Of a DNA stretch of 64,000 bases, positions 12,801 to 23,013 are shown one piece after another. Made by a program: the position numbers and the translations under genes. Each line of letters begins with the position of its first letter. Positions within the stretch are counted from its first letter, which is position 1. This stretch comes from Parus major. Its lineage: Eukaryota > Chordata > Aves > Passeriformes > Paridae. Under the pieces are notes generated by a model. The model had not been told where the DNA came from. It did no database searches and saw nothing but the letters and a program-made list of their open reading frames with translations. The DNA lies in assembly GCF_001522545.3 (NCBI RefSeq), contig NC_031774.1, forward strand, positions 19,186,749 to 19,250,748. Direction: 5' to 3'.

Positions 12801-15800
12801 TTATGAAGAGCAGTGGGAGCTCAGGCAGCTACTGTCTGGCTGACTCTTTCTCACTGTGCATTTCAGATACCATTGCTGTTGCAGTTTGAGTGCATAGTGT
12901 TAGATATGGTGAAAGCGTTTAGCTGCTAATTTATAAAGTCTTCAGAGGATGCTATACTGGGCATGGATTACTTTTTCTGCTTGGCAGAATGCTGGAAATA
13001 AGCTCCTAATAGTAGAAAGTTTTTTGTGAGTTGGCAGTCTGGTGCAGAGCTACCTGCCCTTCCGGTCTGTTTGGCACAGGGTACAGAACCAGGAATGCTG
13101 ACAGTGCCAATGAACAGGCACATCTGTACACAGCCTTTTTGCCATTCTCCTTGCAAGCTTTTTACTTGTTTTCTTAATGAAAGGAAACTGTGAATGAACT
13201 GCTGTAAATCCCCCTTCAGGCATGTGAATTCAGTCTGCATAAGTCATACTGCCCTGCCTGGAAACTGATTATCACTTCTGATTTATTCAATCTCAACATA
13301 GAACTTTTGCTCTAGCACTCAGAGGGGAACAGGCACAGTGTAAATAATAACTGGCAGTTGGAATTAAGCTGTTAAGGAAGAGATTTTCAAAGGCTTAAAC
13401 AGAAGCTAATATCAAGCAGCTCTAATCAAGTCTTTCACGCTAAGCTAGAATATTACATATTTTCCCTTCTGAATGATCTTGAAAAACTTTCCTGTTCAGT
13501 ATTTTTTTTTAATTGAAGACAAGCATAAGGGCCTACAAATCTGTTGGCTTAATTTTGAAAATCTGACTCTGAATTGTTAGCTAAGGAAGTTTTAGGCTGC
13601 AAGCCAAATCGGCGTAAATAGGTAAAGACACATTATTATATCTTCCCTCAAGGCAGTTGTCTGCTCTACAGAGAATTAAGATAACAGTGGACACTAAGGT
13701 TGTCTAATCAGTATCATTTAGCAGACCTAAGCTGATTATAAAAGTTTTAGAAAAGAGTAACTAGACATTATGCAAAAAACACTTTGGCATATTTAAACCC
13801 AGATGACTGAACTATTTAGAGCATACAAATGTATGGTACAAAAACAGAGAGGTGGAAGTGGAAAAGGAGGTGCAGAGATGGTCTGTTGAAGGATAGGCTC
13901 CAATATAATACAAGGCACTGCAGTGGAATCCTCTTTTCTGCTTTAAATGCTAATTTGTAGTTGTCGTGGTGATTACTCAGTCACTGGCTTCTCTATTATG
14001 CCTGTCAAGCCTGGGCATTTTCTTCTGTCTAAAGTGGCTAATAAGTCTTCCTCTTTTGTCTTCTACTTTCCTCATTGTCAAATAAGGTGACCAGAAAAGA
14101 CTTCAAAGGGAGATAGAAACAGCAGTGTCCTCCTTGGGCAGGTTTTAAAAGAGGGTTATGCAAAATCTGGAACTGTGTTTTTCCTTATTAAAGCTTCTGT
14201 GACTGCCATGAAAGTTTTTCTATTCATTCTAAAGAGCACAGTGGAGAAAGGCAGCAAATGCTCTGTTGTACTTCACACATCTTAGCAATAAGTTAATAGA
14301 TCTACTTAGGAACAAAGACACGCTCAGCCAGTCTTTGTGCTTAATTAAAACAATTATTGAATATCTGGTTGAATGGGATCCTTGCAGGTCATCTGAGACA
14401 ATCTCTGGCTGGAAAGAGGACTATTAACCAAGACAAAATCAGAAAAGCTCTTGGCTTTACTGATTCCATCTCCTGTCTGCTATAGTGCTACATGGTTATG
14501 ATGTATGAAAGTTGTCTGTCTTCCCCAAAATCTTTTGACACTATTCATTTTTAGACACAGGCCACCAGCTCACCAAATCTTTCTTCAGTTCATATACACA
14601 ATACTTAGCATTATGTTTTTAACCCAATTTCCTATATTTTCCCTGAATTTATGGCCCAGCTTGTAAGCCATGGAGCCCTCACCAGTGAGTCAACAATTCC
14701 CATTCTGAGGGATTGTGCAAATTCTGTATATTTCTACAATTGTCACCCATTGAGAAATTTTAGAGCTCAATGGTTCTTTTGCTACTGTTCATTTTTTTAT
14801 GGTATAGGGAGCTACAATAGATTCTATCATAAAGCCTGTGGGAGTACTGGATGATTCCAGGCCAGGCAGGAGACTCATTCTCTCTGTTCCACTTCAGTCA
14901 CTTGTTTGTGACTGCTCATTTTTGCTCTTTAAAATCCTCTCCCAGTCACCTAACTTGTAATGACTCTTTTGCTTTACTCAGGTACAGCAAAAATTATGAG
15001 AAAATTAATCTGCAAAAATGTAATTAAATGGCAGCAGATTACCAGTAGTCAAGAGTCAGGTAGCTGAAATTCCCACAAGGGAGTGCAATGCCTCCCAGAA
15101 GGCAGTATTTATTTTATGTGAAATTTCGTTTGTCCTTAAATTCTTCCTTTTTGCTCAGCAGGTGATTTGAGGGATCTACTTGAAATAACTGACACAGTTA
15201 ACTCACAGATCAGTCTGCTTTGATCAGAAGGTCACAACTGGACTCTTTTTCTTTACATAGAGAGCTCCTTGCATATCATCTCCCTGAAAAGATTGAATAA
15301 TGATAAAATTTGCTTATTTTCAGAAATTGAGAACTTCCAGAATCAGGAAACTGACTCAAATGCAAATTATGAACTGCCTATGACAGTTTTAGTGAGATTA
15401 GTGGTCTGTCAACAACACTTCAGACCAACAGAAAGTTTATTAATTTGAATCTGCACAGCTCAAATAAAACAATATTTTGTTTTCTCTCCTCTCCTGTCTT
15501 TGAGTGTAACACTCTGACCTTGAGTGTTTCCTGGAAAGAGCTGCAACACCTAAAATATAAATTCTGGAATCCTTTCTGGGACAGATGGGGGTCACAATTA
15601 TGTACAAATATACAGCATGAAAATGGGAAGACAGCCTGTTTGCCCTAGACTGAACATGTCACACCAACATCAGCAGCTTCCTAGGAAGGACAGACCAAGT
15701 GAAAATTGTACACTTTCCTATCAATAGAAAGGGCAGCACAGATGGTGCATCTGTTTAAAGGACTAGCAAAATTTAAAAGCTTCAGATGTACTAGGAGAGA

Positions 15801-18773
15801 TAAAAAAGGTAAGGTATTCTGACACAAAGAAATGCTTGGATAGTACCTGTTTTTTCAGTCCCCAGACACAGTAAGATGAAAAACAATTTGCCTCAGAACT
15901 GTGATGGAGTTATCAGGGTAGAGTGCAAGGTTTTCCTTGGGAAAATGACTGAATGCCTTCTTTAACCTGGTTTAAATTATGCTGGTTCCCAGATTTGGGA
16001 AGAGAAGGGTAGACTTCTGGTATTCCCGTTGCAAATGACAAGCCTGACATCCTGTTTAGAGATCTTTTACAATGCAATTCCTCTAAGATGGCTGGGAGTT
16101 CCTTGGAATAACTCAAGTGCTGAAGTTTAATGATTATTTCTAGCACTAAATAATGAGGTTTTTAGATTTCTTGTGCACTTATCCAACAGAAACAAGCTAA
16201 CAGTGGGCAAAGCCAAAGGGACAGGGAAAGAATTCCCTGGGATAGATTTCGTATGCTAAAGCTGTTATTGAAATACAGGTGCATATCTAGCTCAGAATCT
16301 CTGCTCAACAGAATGATTGTACAAATTGCTTCTGACTAATGACAGTAAAAGGCCTGAATCTCTATATTCCCTGGAGAATTTAAAATCTGAATTTAATATA
16401 GTGCAGCCTCATTTCTGAACTAATACAATTGTATAAAATACATTTTGTTTAAAAGAACGTTTTGCTGGAGAGAGAGAGAGGTACAGAAGGTGTGTCAGAG
16501 AATGCTACCGACCACAGAGGTTCTTAAAAGAAAAGTAATATAGGGAAGAATATTGAAATCTGCCTATTTATCAGTGGCAATAACCATTATTAGTTGTTAT
16601 TGTTATCCATTTTGGCCATATAGTGTGATAAGATACGAAGTCCTGTTGTGTGGTTCCTCAGGAACAATGAGGTGATTTAGGCTTAGTCTTCTAGCATTTC
16701 GAAAAATATTCACATAAAGCCAAATAACCTTAAGTAGCTCATGGTAATTCAGATACCACCCCTCCACCACCTGTTTGTTATTGAGGTGGTTTCTGTGTCA
16801 AGAAATTTTTGGCTATCTCAAGGTCACATTCACACCTTTTAAAGCCTGTAATTCACATAGACACTTTAGCCCTTCAAGTGCAGCACAGCAAATTTGGCAG
16901 TGCATAGGAGTTCATCCAAGACTGGCTGGACAATAACCACCTCACTTCTGCCTGTATTTTTGACTTAAAAGAATCTGCATACTTCTGCAGATTCCACAGT
17001 AGAATGGGGTCTGCTGCTGGCTTCAGAATCCACACCAACCCAGCAGCCATTAACACCCCTGAAGGAAACATTATACCTCTCAATAATTACACTGAGCTTG
17101 AGCCCAGATGCCCTGATCAGGATTCATACTGCAAATATGTAAAATAAGATCTGTCATCTACCTCAGAAATTTTTGAGTCTGAGATTGCAAGGGATTTAGG
17201 AAAAAAGGGAGAAAATCAAACCGGAACTCTTCTACATGTACAAATATATTCATATAAATATCTCCTCCTTAGAAATTTCCTTAATTGGTTGAATTCATCT
17301 AAACACCACAGAAGAAGTATCTTGAGAATTCAAGATACTGATCTGGTAAAGGTGAATCTCAAAATATTCAATGTTCACTGTGATTTAGAAAAGCTCTAAA
17401 GAAATACAGAGATTCTATAAAGGCCACTGTAAAGGTCTCAAGGGACTTCTGCTATTGGTGTGAACTGAATACCTGCTGAAGACAACCTTCAGCACAGCAA
17501 ATATCATCCTTCCATAAAGCAAAGCACAAAAACTGTGGCAAGGAAAATTAAAAATGATGATGGGGCTACAATATATTTTCTTTTCACTGGGATACACATG
17601 ATGTAACTACCAGTATTTCACAATGGAAATGCATTAATTATCAAAAACTACTTTGAAGTAGTTCACAGAAACCACCAAAATCCTCAATTAATTCACGATT
17701 TAATCTGTACTTCACATATGTAGGACTGCTATTTCCCACATCCTCTGCTCCATTACAGTCCTTCACAGAACCTGCTTTAAACGCATTGTCAAAATGTCCC
17801 AATGCTTTTTAAGCAGGGTACAACTGTCCATATCCTTCAAATATATCATGGCTTTCCTTCTGAGGTCAGTCTTTAAAAGCCACAGGATTTTGCATCAACA
17901 AAGAAGTCTCAGCAGCAATGTAATCATGTGGATTATATTAAACTGGGCCATCTGAAGGACTAACCAAAGCCCTGTAAAACTAATGGATGTTGCTGAACTT
18001 TGGCACCCACATAAGAGAAATGTACAGTGAACTAATTACAATTTCTGTCCTGTGTACTGTCATTCATTTCACAGCTTCCCTGAGTAACATCCTCTCAGCA
18101 GTCATGCAGCAAACTGTCCCCAAAGGTCACTTGTAAAGGCATTATATAGAATCTGATTCTGGGCATTGCTTCTGGGCTCTAATTAGAAGCTATATCATTT
18201 TGACTTGTCGCAGCTCGGTTGTGTTTGTGTCCATTGGTGGGACCATTCATATCTATAAAACCTCCTGTCATCTTAAAGACCTTGCAATGCCGAAGGAGCT
18301 TGCTGAGTCAACATCTCTGACATTACATGGTCATTCACTGTCTGCTAACTGATCAGGAAAAAATCCCACCCATAAATCCCATGGAGGAGAACATATTTTA
18401 CTATTTATTCAGCAATGCCAAAGCTCTTTAGAAACTAGCTGTAATTACTGCCCCATGGTGAAGACAAACATAATCATCCTTGTTTTAAAAAATGAAGAAA
18501 ATGAGATCAAAGGTCTGTCCCAATGTCGAATGGAATCAATGAAAGGAGCTTCCAGGAACCCACTGTTCAGTAAGGCTGTAATCAGTGCCAGACTTTGGCA
18601 GAATGCAGCAGCAGCAGCTCCATCTGATAAGGTTTTCCCAATAGTTCTGCTTTTGGACCCCCAGCAGAACATAACCTTCTATGCAATGAAAAAGTATTTG
18701 ATGAAACTTTATGAAGAACACTAAGAAGCTGGTCTCCCTGGACAATAGACTGGGGTATTTGCATAAAAAAGGG
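6872..18773. other. AT-rich non-coding stretch
   Basis: No gene recognised. It includes a 16-base direct repeat (7094-7109 and 7119-7134, period 25), a T-rich run at about 9010-9030, a short GA run near 16471 and scattered AT tracts. The longest open frame (minus strand, about 9097-9522, 141 codons) has no recognisable motif, and one frame of that length is expected by chance. The segment at about 18180-18300 keeps several CpG dinucleotides and a TAATTAG homeodomain core in an otherwise CpG-poor background. Confidence 0.6.
7094..7134. repeat. Short direct repeat, 16 bp, period 25
   Basis: The sequence ATTCAAAGCCTGTTTC occurs twice, at 7094-7109 and 7119-7134, with identical copies separated by nine bases. 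It is a small local tandem duplication, probably from replication slippage, and has no visible function. Confidence 0.7.
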
Positions 18774-18825
18774 TTTTTTTCGTTGTTTGTTTGTTTGGTT
18801 TGTTGTTTTGTTTTGGGGGGAGGGG
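18774..18825. repeat. T/G-rich low-complexity tract
   Basis: A T run is followed by degenerate TTTG/TTTTG units and ends in a G-rich run (GGGGGGAGGGG). This is simple-sequence DNA. Open frames crossing it on both strands are low-complexity artefacts. Confidence 0.85.
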
Positions 18826-19799
18826 AAGTTTTTGTGTGTGCACCTACCAAGGAAGTTAGTTTTGCAAAAAATCATGAGAAAGCCACTCCTTCTAAAACTT
18901 CTAAAATCACTCCGAAAGTCTAAATTCATGAATGCAATCTAGTCTCTCTTTTTAGTAAAGCAGAATGAGGAAAAAGGAATAAAAGGCAAAAAATTGGCTA
19001 ACTGCAATACGGCAAACTCAGGGCATACATCAGAGAGACGTGCATGCAGATGGTCTATGAATGATTTGAAAAAGGTTTCAAATGCTTGTACCTCAGGATA
19101 TGTCATTATCTGCTAGCTATCACATGGAACTGAAGTTTGTATTAAATCACCCAGCTTCATGCCTAGCAGATAGTAAATCTTTATATAACATTCAGTGGAG
19201 CTATTATATCACAGTTTCACAGCCTTCCTCCTAGCTGTTAAGCATTCTTTTTCTCTGTGTCAGATTTTTAACAGCACTTTTCTCCCTATTTCATCAGAGG
19301 AAGGTGTTTAGCCCTTTTTGCAGTGGAGTACTTTTAAAAAATCTATTAATTTCTCAGCATGATTCACCAGACTGTTCTCATATGCCAAACTCCCCCCTTC
19401 CCATCATGATCTGGCTAGCCATTCACTCAAACAAGATTTAATTTCTTCCAGTGGATATTAACTCTAAATCCCATGTGCATGCTTATCCACCCTGCCTGTT
19501 ATTTCAGGACAGCTCCTTGCTTGTGCTGAGGCTCTAATTAGTCAGCTGGCCTGCAAACCTCTGTTTCCCAGAGAAAATGCCAGCACAGAGCGCTAAGCCC
19601 CTGTTCCAGCACTAAGCCCCGCTTCAAATGGCAGTGTCTCCAAAGTGAAGGCATGGGCGCTGGAGAAGAGCAGTGTGTCTTAGCCTGACTTTTCCCCGCA
19701 CTTGATTTAGTTTGTCTGAGTTTTTGTTTACTGGCAATCAAACTGGGCTCTGCCAGCCCAGTCTTATTCTGTCGATAAGACAAGAATTGTTTTCTGCTT
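18826..19799. other. Non-coding stretch upstream of the CpG pocket
   Basis: No gene is visible. Base composition shifts from AT-rich at the left to moderate GC from about 19500 towards the CpG-rich pocket. No TATA box is positioned convincingly against a start site. If the pocket is a promoter, this is its flank. Confidence 0.5.
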
Positions 19800-19932
19800 A
19801 AAATGCAGCGGGTGGGTGGAAGAGGCAGGCGCGCAGAGCAGCTCAGGATGCGGCTGGAGCCGGGAGTTGCCAGGCAACTGCTGCTGGCATCGCCCGCCGG
19901 CACCGCTCCCTGCGGGCCTGGGATCCGGGACA
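19800..19932. promoter_or_regulatory. Small CpG-rich pocket, possible promoter
   Basis: About 130 bases contain a dozen CpG dinucleotides, whereas the surrounding window has almost none. The pocket is GC-rich, has no TATA box, carries a perfect RFX X-box palindrome, and is followed directly by a C/T minisatellite. These traits suit a small CpG-island promoter or enhancer, possibly for a non-coding RNA or an alternative first exon. No coding exon with a clear donor is seen beside it. An alternative is that the elevated GC is only the degenerate flank of the minisatellite. Confidence 0.4.
19866..19878. promoter_or_regulatory. RFX-type X-box palindrome
   Basis: The site reads GTTGCCAGGCAAC: two perfect inverted half-sites (GTTGCC and GGCAAC) separated by one base. 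This matches the known X-box consensus bound by RFX transcription factors, which control ciliary and some immune genes in vertebrates. Its position inside the only CpG-rich pocket of the window makes chance less likely. Binding itself is inferred. Confidence 0.5.
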
Positions 19933-20286
19933 CCCGCTGCCCTCCGCTGCCCTCCGCTCTCCTCCGCTCTCTTCCGCTCTCATCCGCTCCCCTCTGCTCC
20001 CCTCTGCTCCCCTCCGCTCCCCTCTGCTCTCCTCCGCTCTCCTCCGCTCTCATCCGCTCCCCTCCACTCCCCTCTGCTCCCCTCCGCTCCCCTCCGCTCT
20101 CTTCCAGTCCCTTCTGCTCTCCTCTGCTCCCCTCCTCTGCTCCCCTCCTCTGCTCCTCTCCGCTCTCTTCCAGTCCCTTCTGTTCTCCTCTGCTCCCCTC
20201 CACTCCCCTCCGCTCTCCTCCGCTCTCATCCGCTCCCCTCTGCTCCCCTCTGCTCCCCTCCGCTCCCCTCCGCTCCCTTCCTCTGC
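19933..20286. repeat. C/T decamer minisatellite (about 35 units)
   Basis: About 354 bases consist of variants of a ten-base unit of the type CCCCTCCGCT, CTCCTCCGCT, CCCCTCTGCT or CTCTCATCCG, plus several insert units such as CTTCCAGTCC. There is a higher-order period: a run beginning CATCCGCTCCCCTCTGCTCC appears at 19981 and again at 20227, 246 bases apart, and the CTCTTCCAGTCCCTTCTG block also occurs twice. One strand is almost all pyrimidine, which favours triplex (H-DNA) structure. Stop codons are nearly absent on both strands, which explains the long frames here (up to 318 codons on the minus strand). I do not regard those as genes. Confidence 0.93.
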
Positions 20287-22924
20287 CAGGTTTATTCTCG
20301 TCTGCCACTGCCTGGGAGATGTCCGGGGATGTACTAGTGCCAAAGCTGTTATGCAGCGAGGGTGTTGCTACAGCGAACAATTTTTGGTATTTAGCTCTGA
20401 TTTTGTGCCTAGGGAATGCTCCCGTTGATGCTTTCTTCAGAAAAGTGATTGCTAAAAAGCACTTAAAGCTAAAGTCATGTACATCCCCAGGCATTATTAG
20501 ACTTACCCACTTTTGCCTGATATTGACCTAACACAGGTGAAATTATTTCAGTATTTCCTTGAAGGAAGATGTAAGACCTGTTTCTGTCAGCAGAACTGTG
20601 TGTTTATGTATCAGCATATTTTCAATACAGGAGTCTGCCTGTAATTTTACCTAAGTAAAATTGTAGATGTCACCCAAGGCAGTGGTCTCTGGAATCTCCT
20701 TCACATACTCAAACTCCTGAATGTGGTCCAAGTCCAGTTCCCCAGCTGCTAATCTTCTGTGTTATGACTTCTCTGTGTGTGGAAAGGTAGAGATGGAAAG
20801 GAAAGGAAAAGGAAAAAGCAATGAAAAAGCAGATGGAAATCCGCAGCCAAGAATGAGATTGCAGAGGGATTTTCTATTTCAGTGAGTTTGTTTGGGAAAC
20901 CTTGAGTAGACAGCACCTGGAAACACTAGCGGCAGAGTGCTAATTTTGATGATAGACTCATCAAGTAGACTGAGAGAAAACCCCTCAAGATATTTTTTTA
21001 CCAAGAGATAAGACTGAGATTCAGGGACAATTGCCACAACCCTCCCATATTGGTGCTGAATTCCCCAATTGCTTGTGGACAATATTCACAATGGGCTTTC
21101 ACTTTTCTCCCTGCATTGGGTCTGTTCTGCTTTGCACAATTTTCCAGCTGGAAACTAACACGGGGGAAGAAGGCTGTCCTGTGTTCCAGGTCATGTCTGA
21201 GCACCTGGGCTAAAGCTCCAGCAGCAGTGGCCCAGGCTCTCAGACCTCGCTGCCAGCAGCTCAGTGGGATGGTGTCCTCCTCATCCTTCGGCAGCAGTGG
21301 AAGAGAGGAGCATGTCCCTGCAGAAATGCCCAGGCCCTGGCCCACTCTGGGGCTGTGCTGTTATCACCAGCTGACCGGTGCCTGAGGGTCACACACCTAC
21401 ACTGCCACATGTGTGCTATCAGGCTTGGGCAGAGGAATATGCTTTCCTCTCCTTGTGTGAGGGGTTCTGCTGCTAGGCAAGACAATCTTGTTCACCTGCA
21501 GCTTTGTATAAAGCTCCCTTTCGTTCATCAATCTGAATTAATAACAACACTTAAATATGAAAAGGTTTACCAATTACCTCCCGAGTTTTCAGCATACATT
21601 TTGGTGCTAACATTTACCAAAGAAAATAAATTAAAATTATAGAACAATATATTTAAAGTCTCATTTGTCATGTCTTTTCCTTCTCTCAGATCATTGCTCA
21701 CTAAGTTCCTTATAGATTTAGACCACTGGGTATGCTTTGTTCAGCTGTACAATTTATATCATGTAGAGACAGGCGTTTCCTTCAGGTATTCAACAAAGCA
21801 ATTAACAACCCTCTGAGTACAAACAACTCAGAGCTCACTACAATCCATTATGTGATGGATGCTCACGTGTATCTCCTCTAATTCTGGTGCCATTCTGAAT
21901 TAATTTTAATTTACACTTTCCTGGAAGGGATTTGCTTAGTACCCATGACTTCTATGCACAGAGCTCAGTACGATCACCACTTGTACCAGGAAGCAGAGCA
22001 TCAGGGAGGCCTAATGAAGTAAGAAGCTGCCCTGAACACAATCATTCTCTTTCAGGTCCCCAAAAACATCCTTGGTTATTGTCTAGTGCTTCCTCCCTTA
22101 CACAGCAACTCTTTCCATGAAAAGTCAGGGACTGGAAGTAGATGCTGCAGGAGGCTAAATACAATATGGCTTTTGTGGGAAAAGGTCCTCAATCTCACTT
22201 CAGTGAAAGAAAAGGCAATTTTCTACTCCTCCATGCAGTCACCTGGGACCTGTCAAAGTCCCTAGGATGGATTATTTGTCCCCTACATCTTGAGAACAGA
22301 CAGGTCTATGGAGAACATCAAGTCTGACAAAGAAGTCTCACGTATCAATCTTATCATCTGTCAGAAAACAAATCAGTTGCCAAATAGGAGGAAATCTGTG
22401 GGTTGTGTGGAAACCATTAGACTGTCAGCTATTGCCCCTTTTAGTGGCCAATGCTTTTCTTGCTCTGGTTCTACTCAGTCTTAGGACATTCTTTCAAAGA
22501 GAAAGAATAATCTTCTTGTCAGATACTAATGGTCTATTTGCAGTGCAGGATTCCAAGATGCAGGGTGGCACATGGTGAGTGAAGAATCCTCTCACAGGGA
22601 AGGATGCTCCTGTTGTGTGTGACAAAAATTTTCAGATTATGTTCATAATTTTCCAGATAAATTTAAAATCCAAGGCAGGGGAAAAAAAATTGAATAAAAT
22701 TGAAAAGCTTTGTGGATATCTTTGGATATCCACAGATTTCTTCGTGGAAATCTTTGTTTAAAAAGTGGTTAAGGAATTAGGATAAGATCTTTCTGTGAGT
22801 GTTTTGTTTACTGTGTGGTCAAAAATGTAGCTTTTTTCTCAAAAGGTACTGATACAAAGATTTCTGGAGACTATTTTGCTCTTACCTGTTTTCCTATTCA
22901 AAGTATGCTAAGGTGACACTTATT
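20287..22924. other. Non-coding stretch with a GC-rich pocket
   Basis: No gene recognised. A purine-rich GGAAA-type run lies near 20795-20815. From about 21140 to 21485 the sequence is notably GC-richer than its surroundings, and overlapping open frames occur on both strands (up to 115 codons on the minus strand). None has a recognisable domain, and GC richness alone lengthens chance frames. The pocket could be an unrecognised old repeat or a regulatory element. Confidence 0.5.
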
Positions 22925-23013
22925 GATGTGGTTTGCTGGTAAACTTCACGGTTCTGGGTTTATGGGAAGACTCAAAGATCTTTTCCCACCTAAATCATTC
23001 TATGATTCTATGA
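22925..23013 (+). mobile_element. CR1 LINE 3' end fragment
   Basis: The segment aligns by eye with the terminal part of avian CR1 LINEs. It has a diverged TGGTTT...GGTAAACTTCACGG block, then GATCTTTTCCCACCTAAATC, and ends in two ATTCTATG repeats, the hallmark CR1 3' terminus. It is 5'-truncated, as most CR1 insertions are, and contains no coding sequence. Sense orientation is plus. Confidence 0.85.

Noticed and set aside
14355..14420. Possible very old antisense CR1 piece (GGTTGAATGGGATCC...AGGTCATCTGAG)
   Set aside because: Resembles the CR1 3' region only loosely, and no terminal repeats are visible. The match is too degenerate to call by eye.
19538..20531. Long open frames (242 and 173 codons plus strand, 318 codons minus strand) over the minisatellite
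   Set aside because: The pyrimidine-only repeat cannot easily form stop codons on either strand, and a ten-base unit gives the same low-complexity peptide in every frame. Several overlapping frames on opposite strands show it is an artefact.
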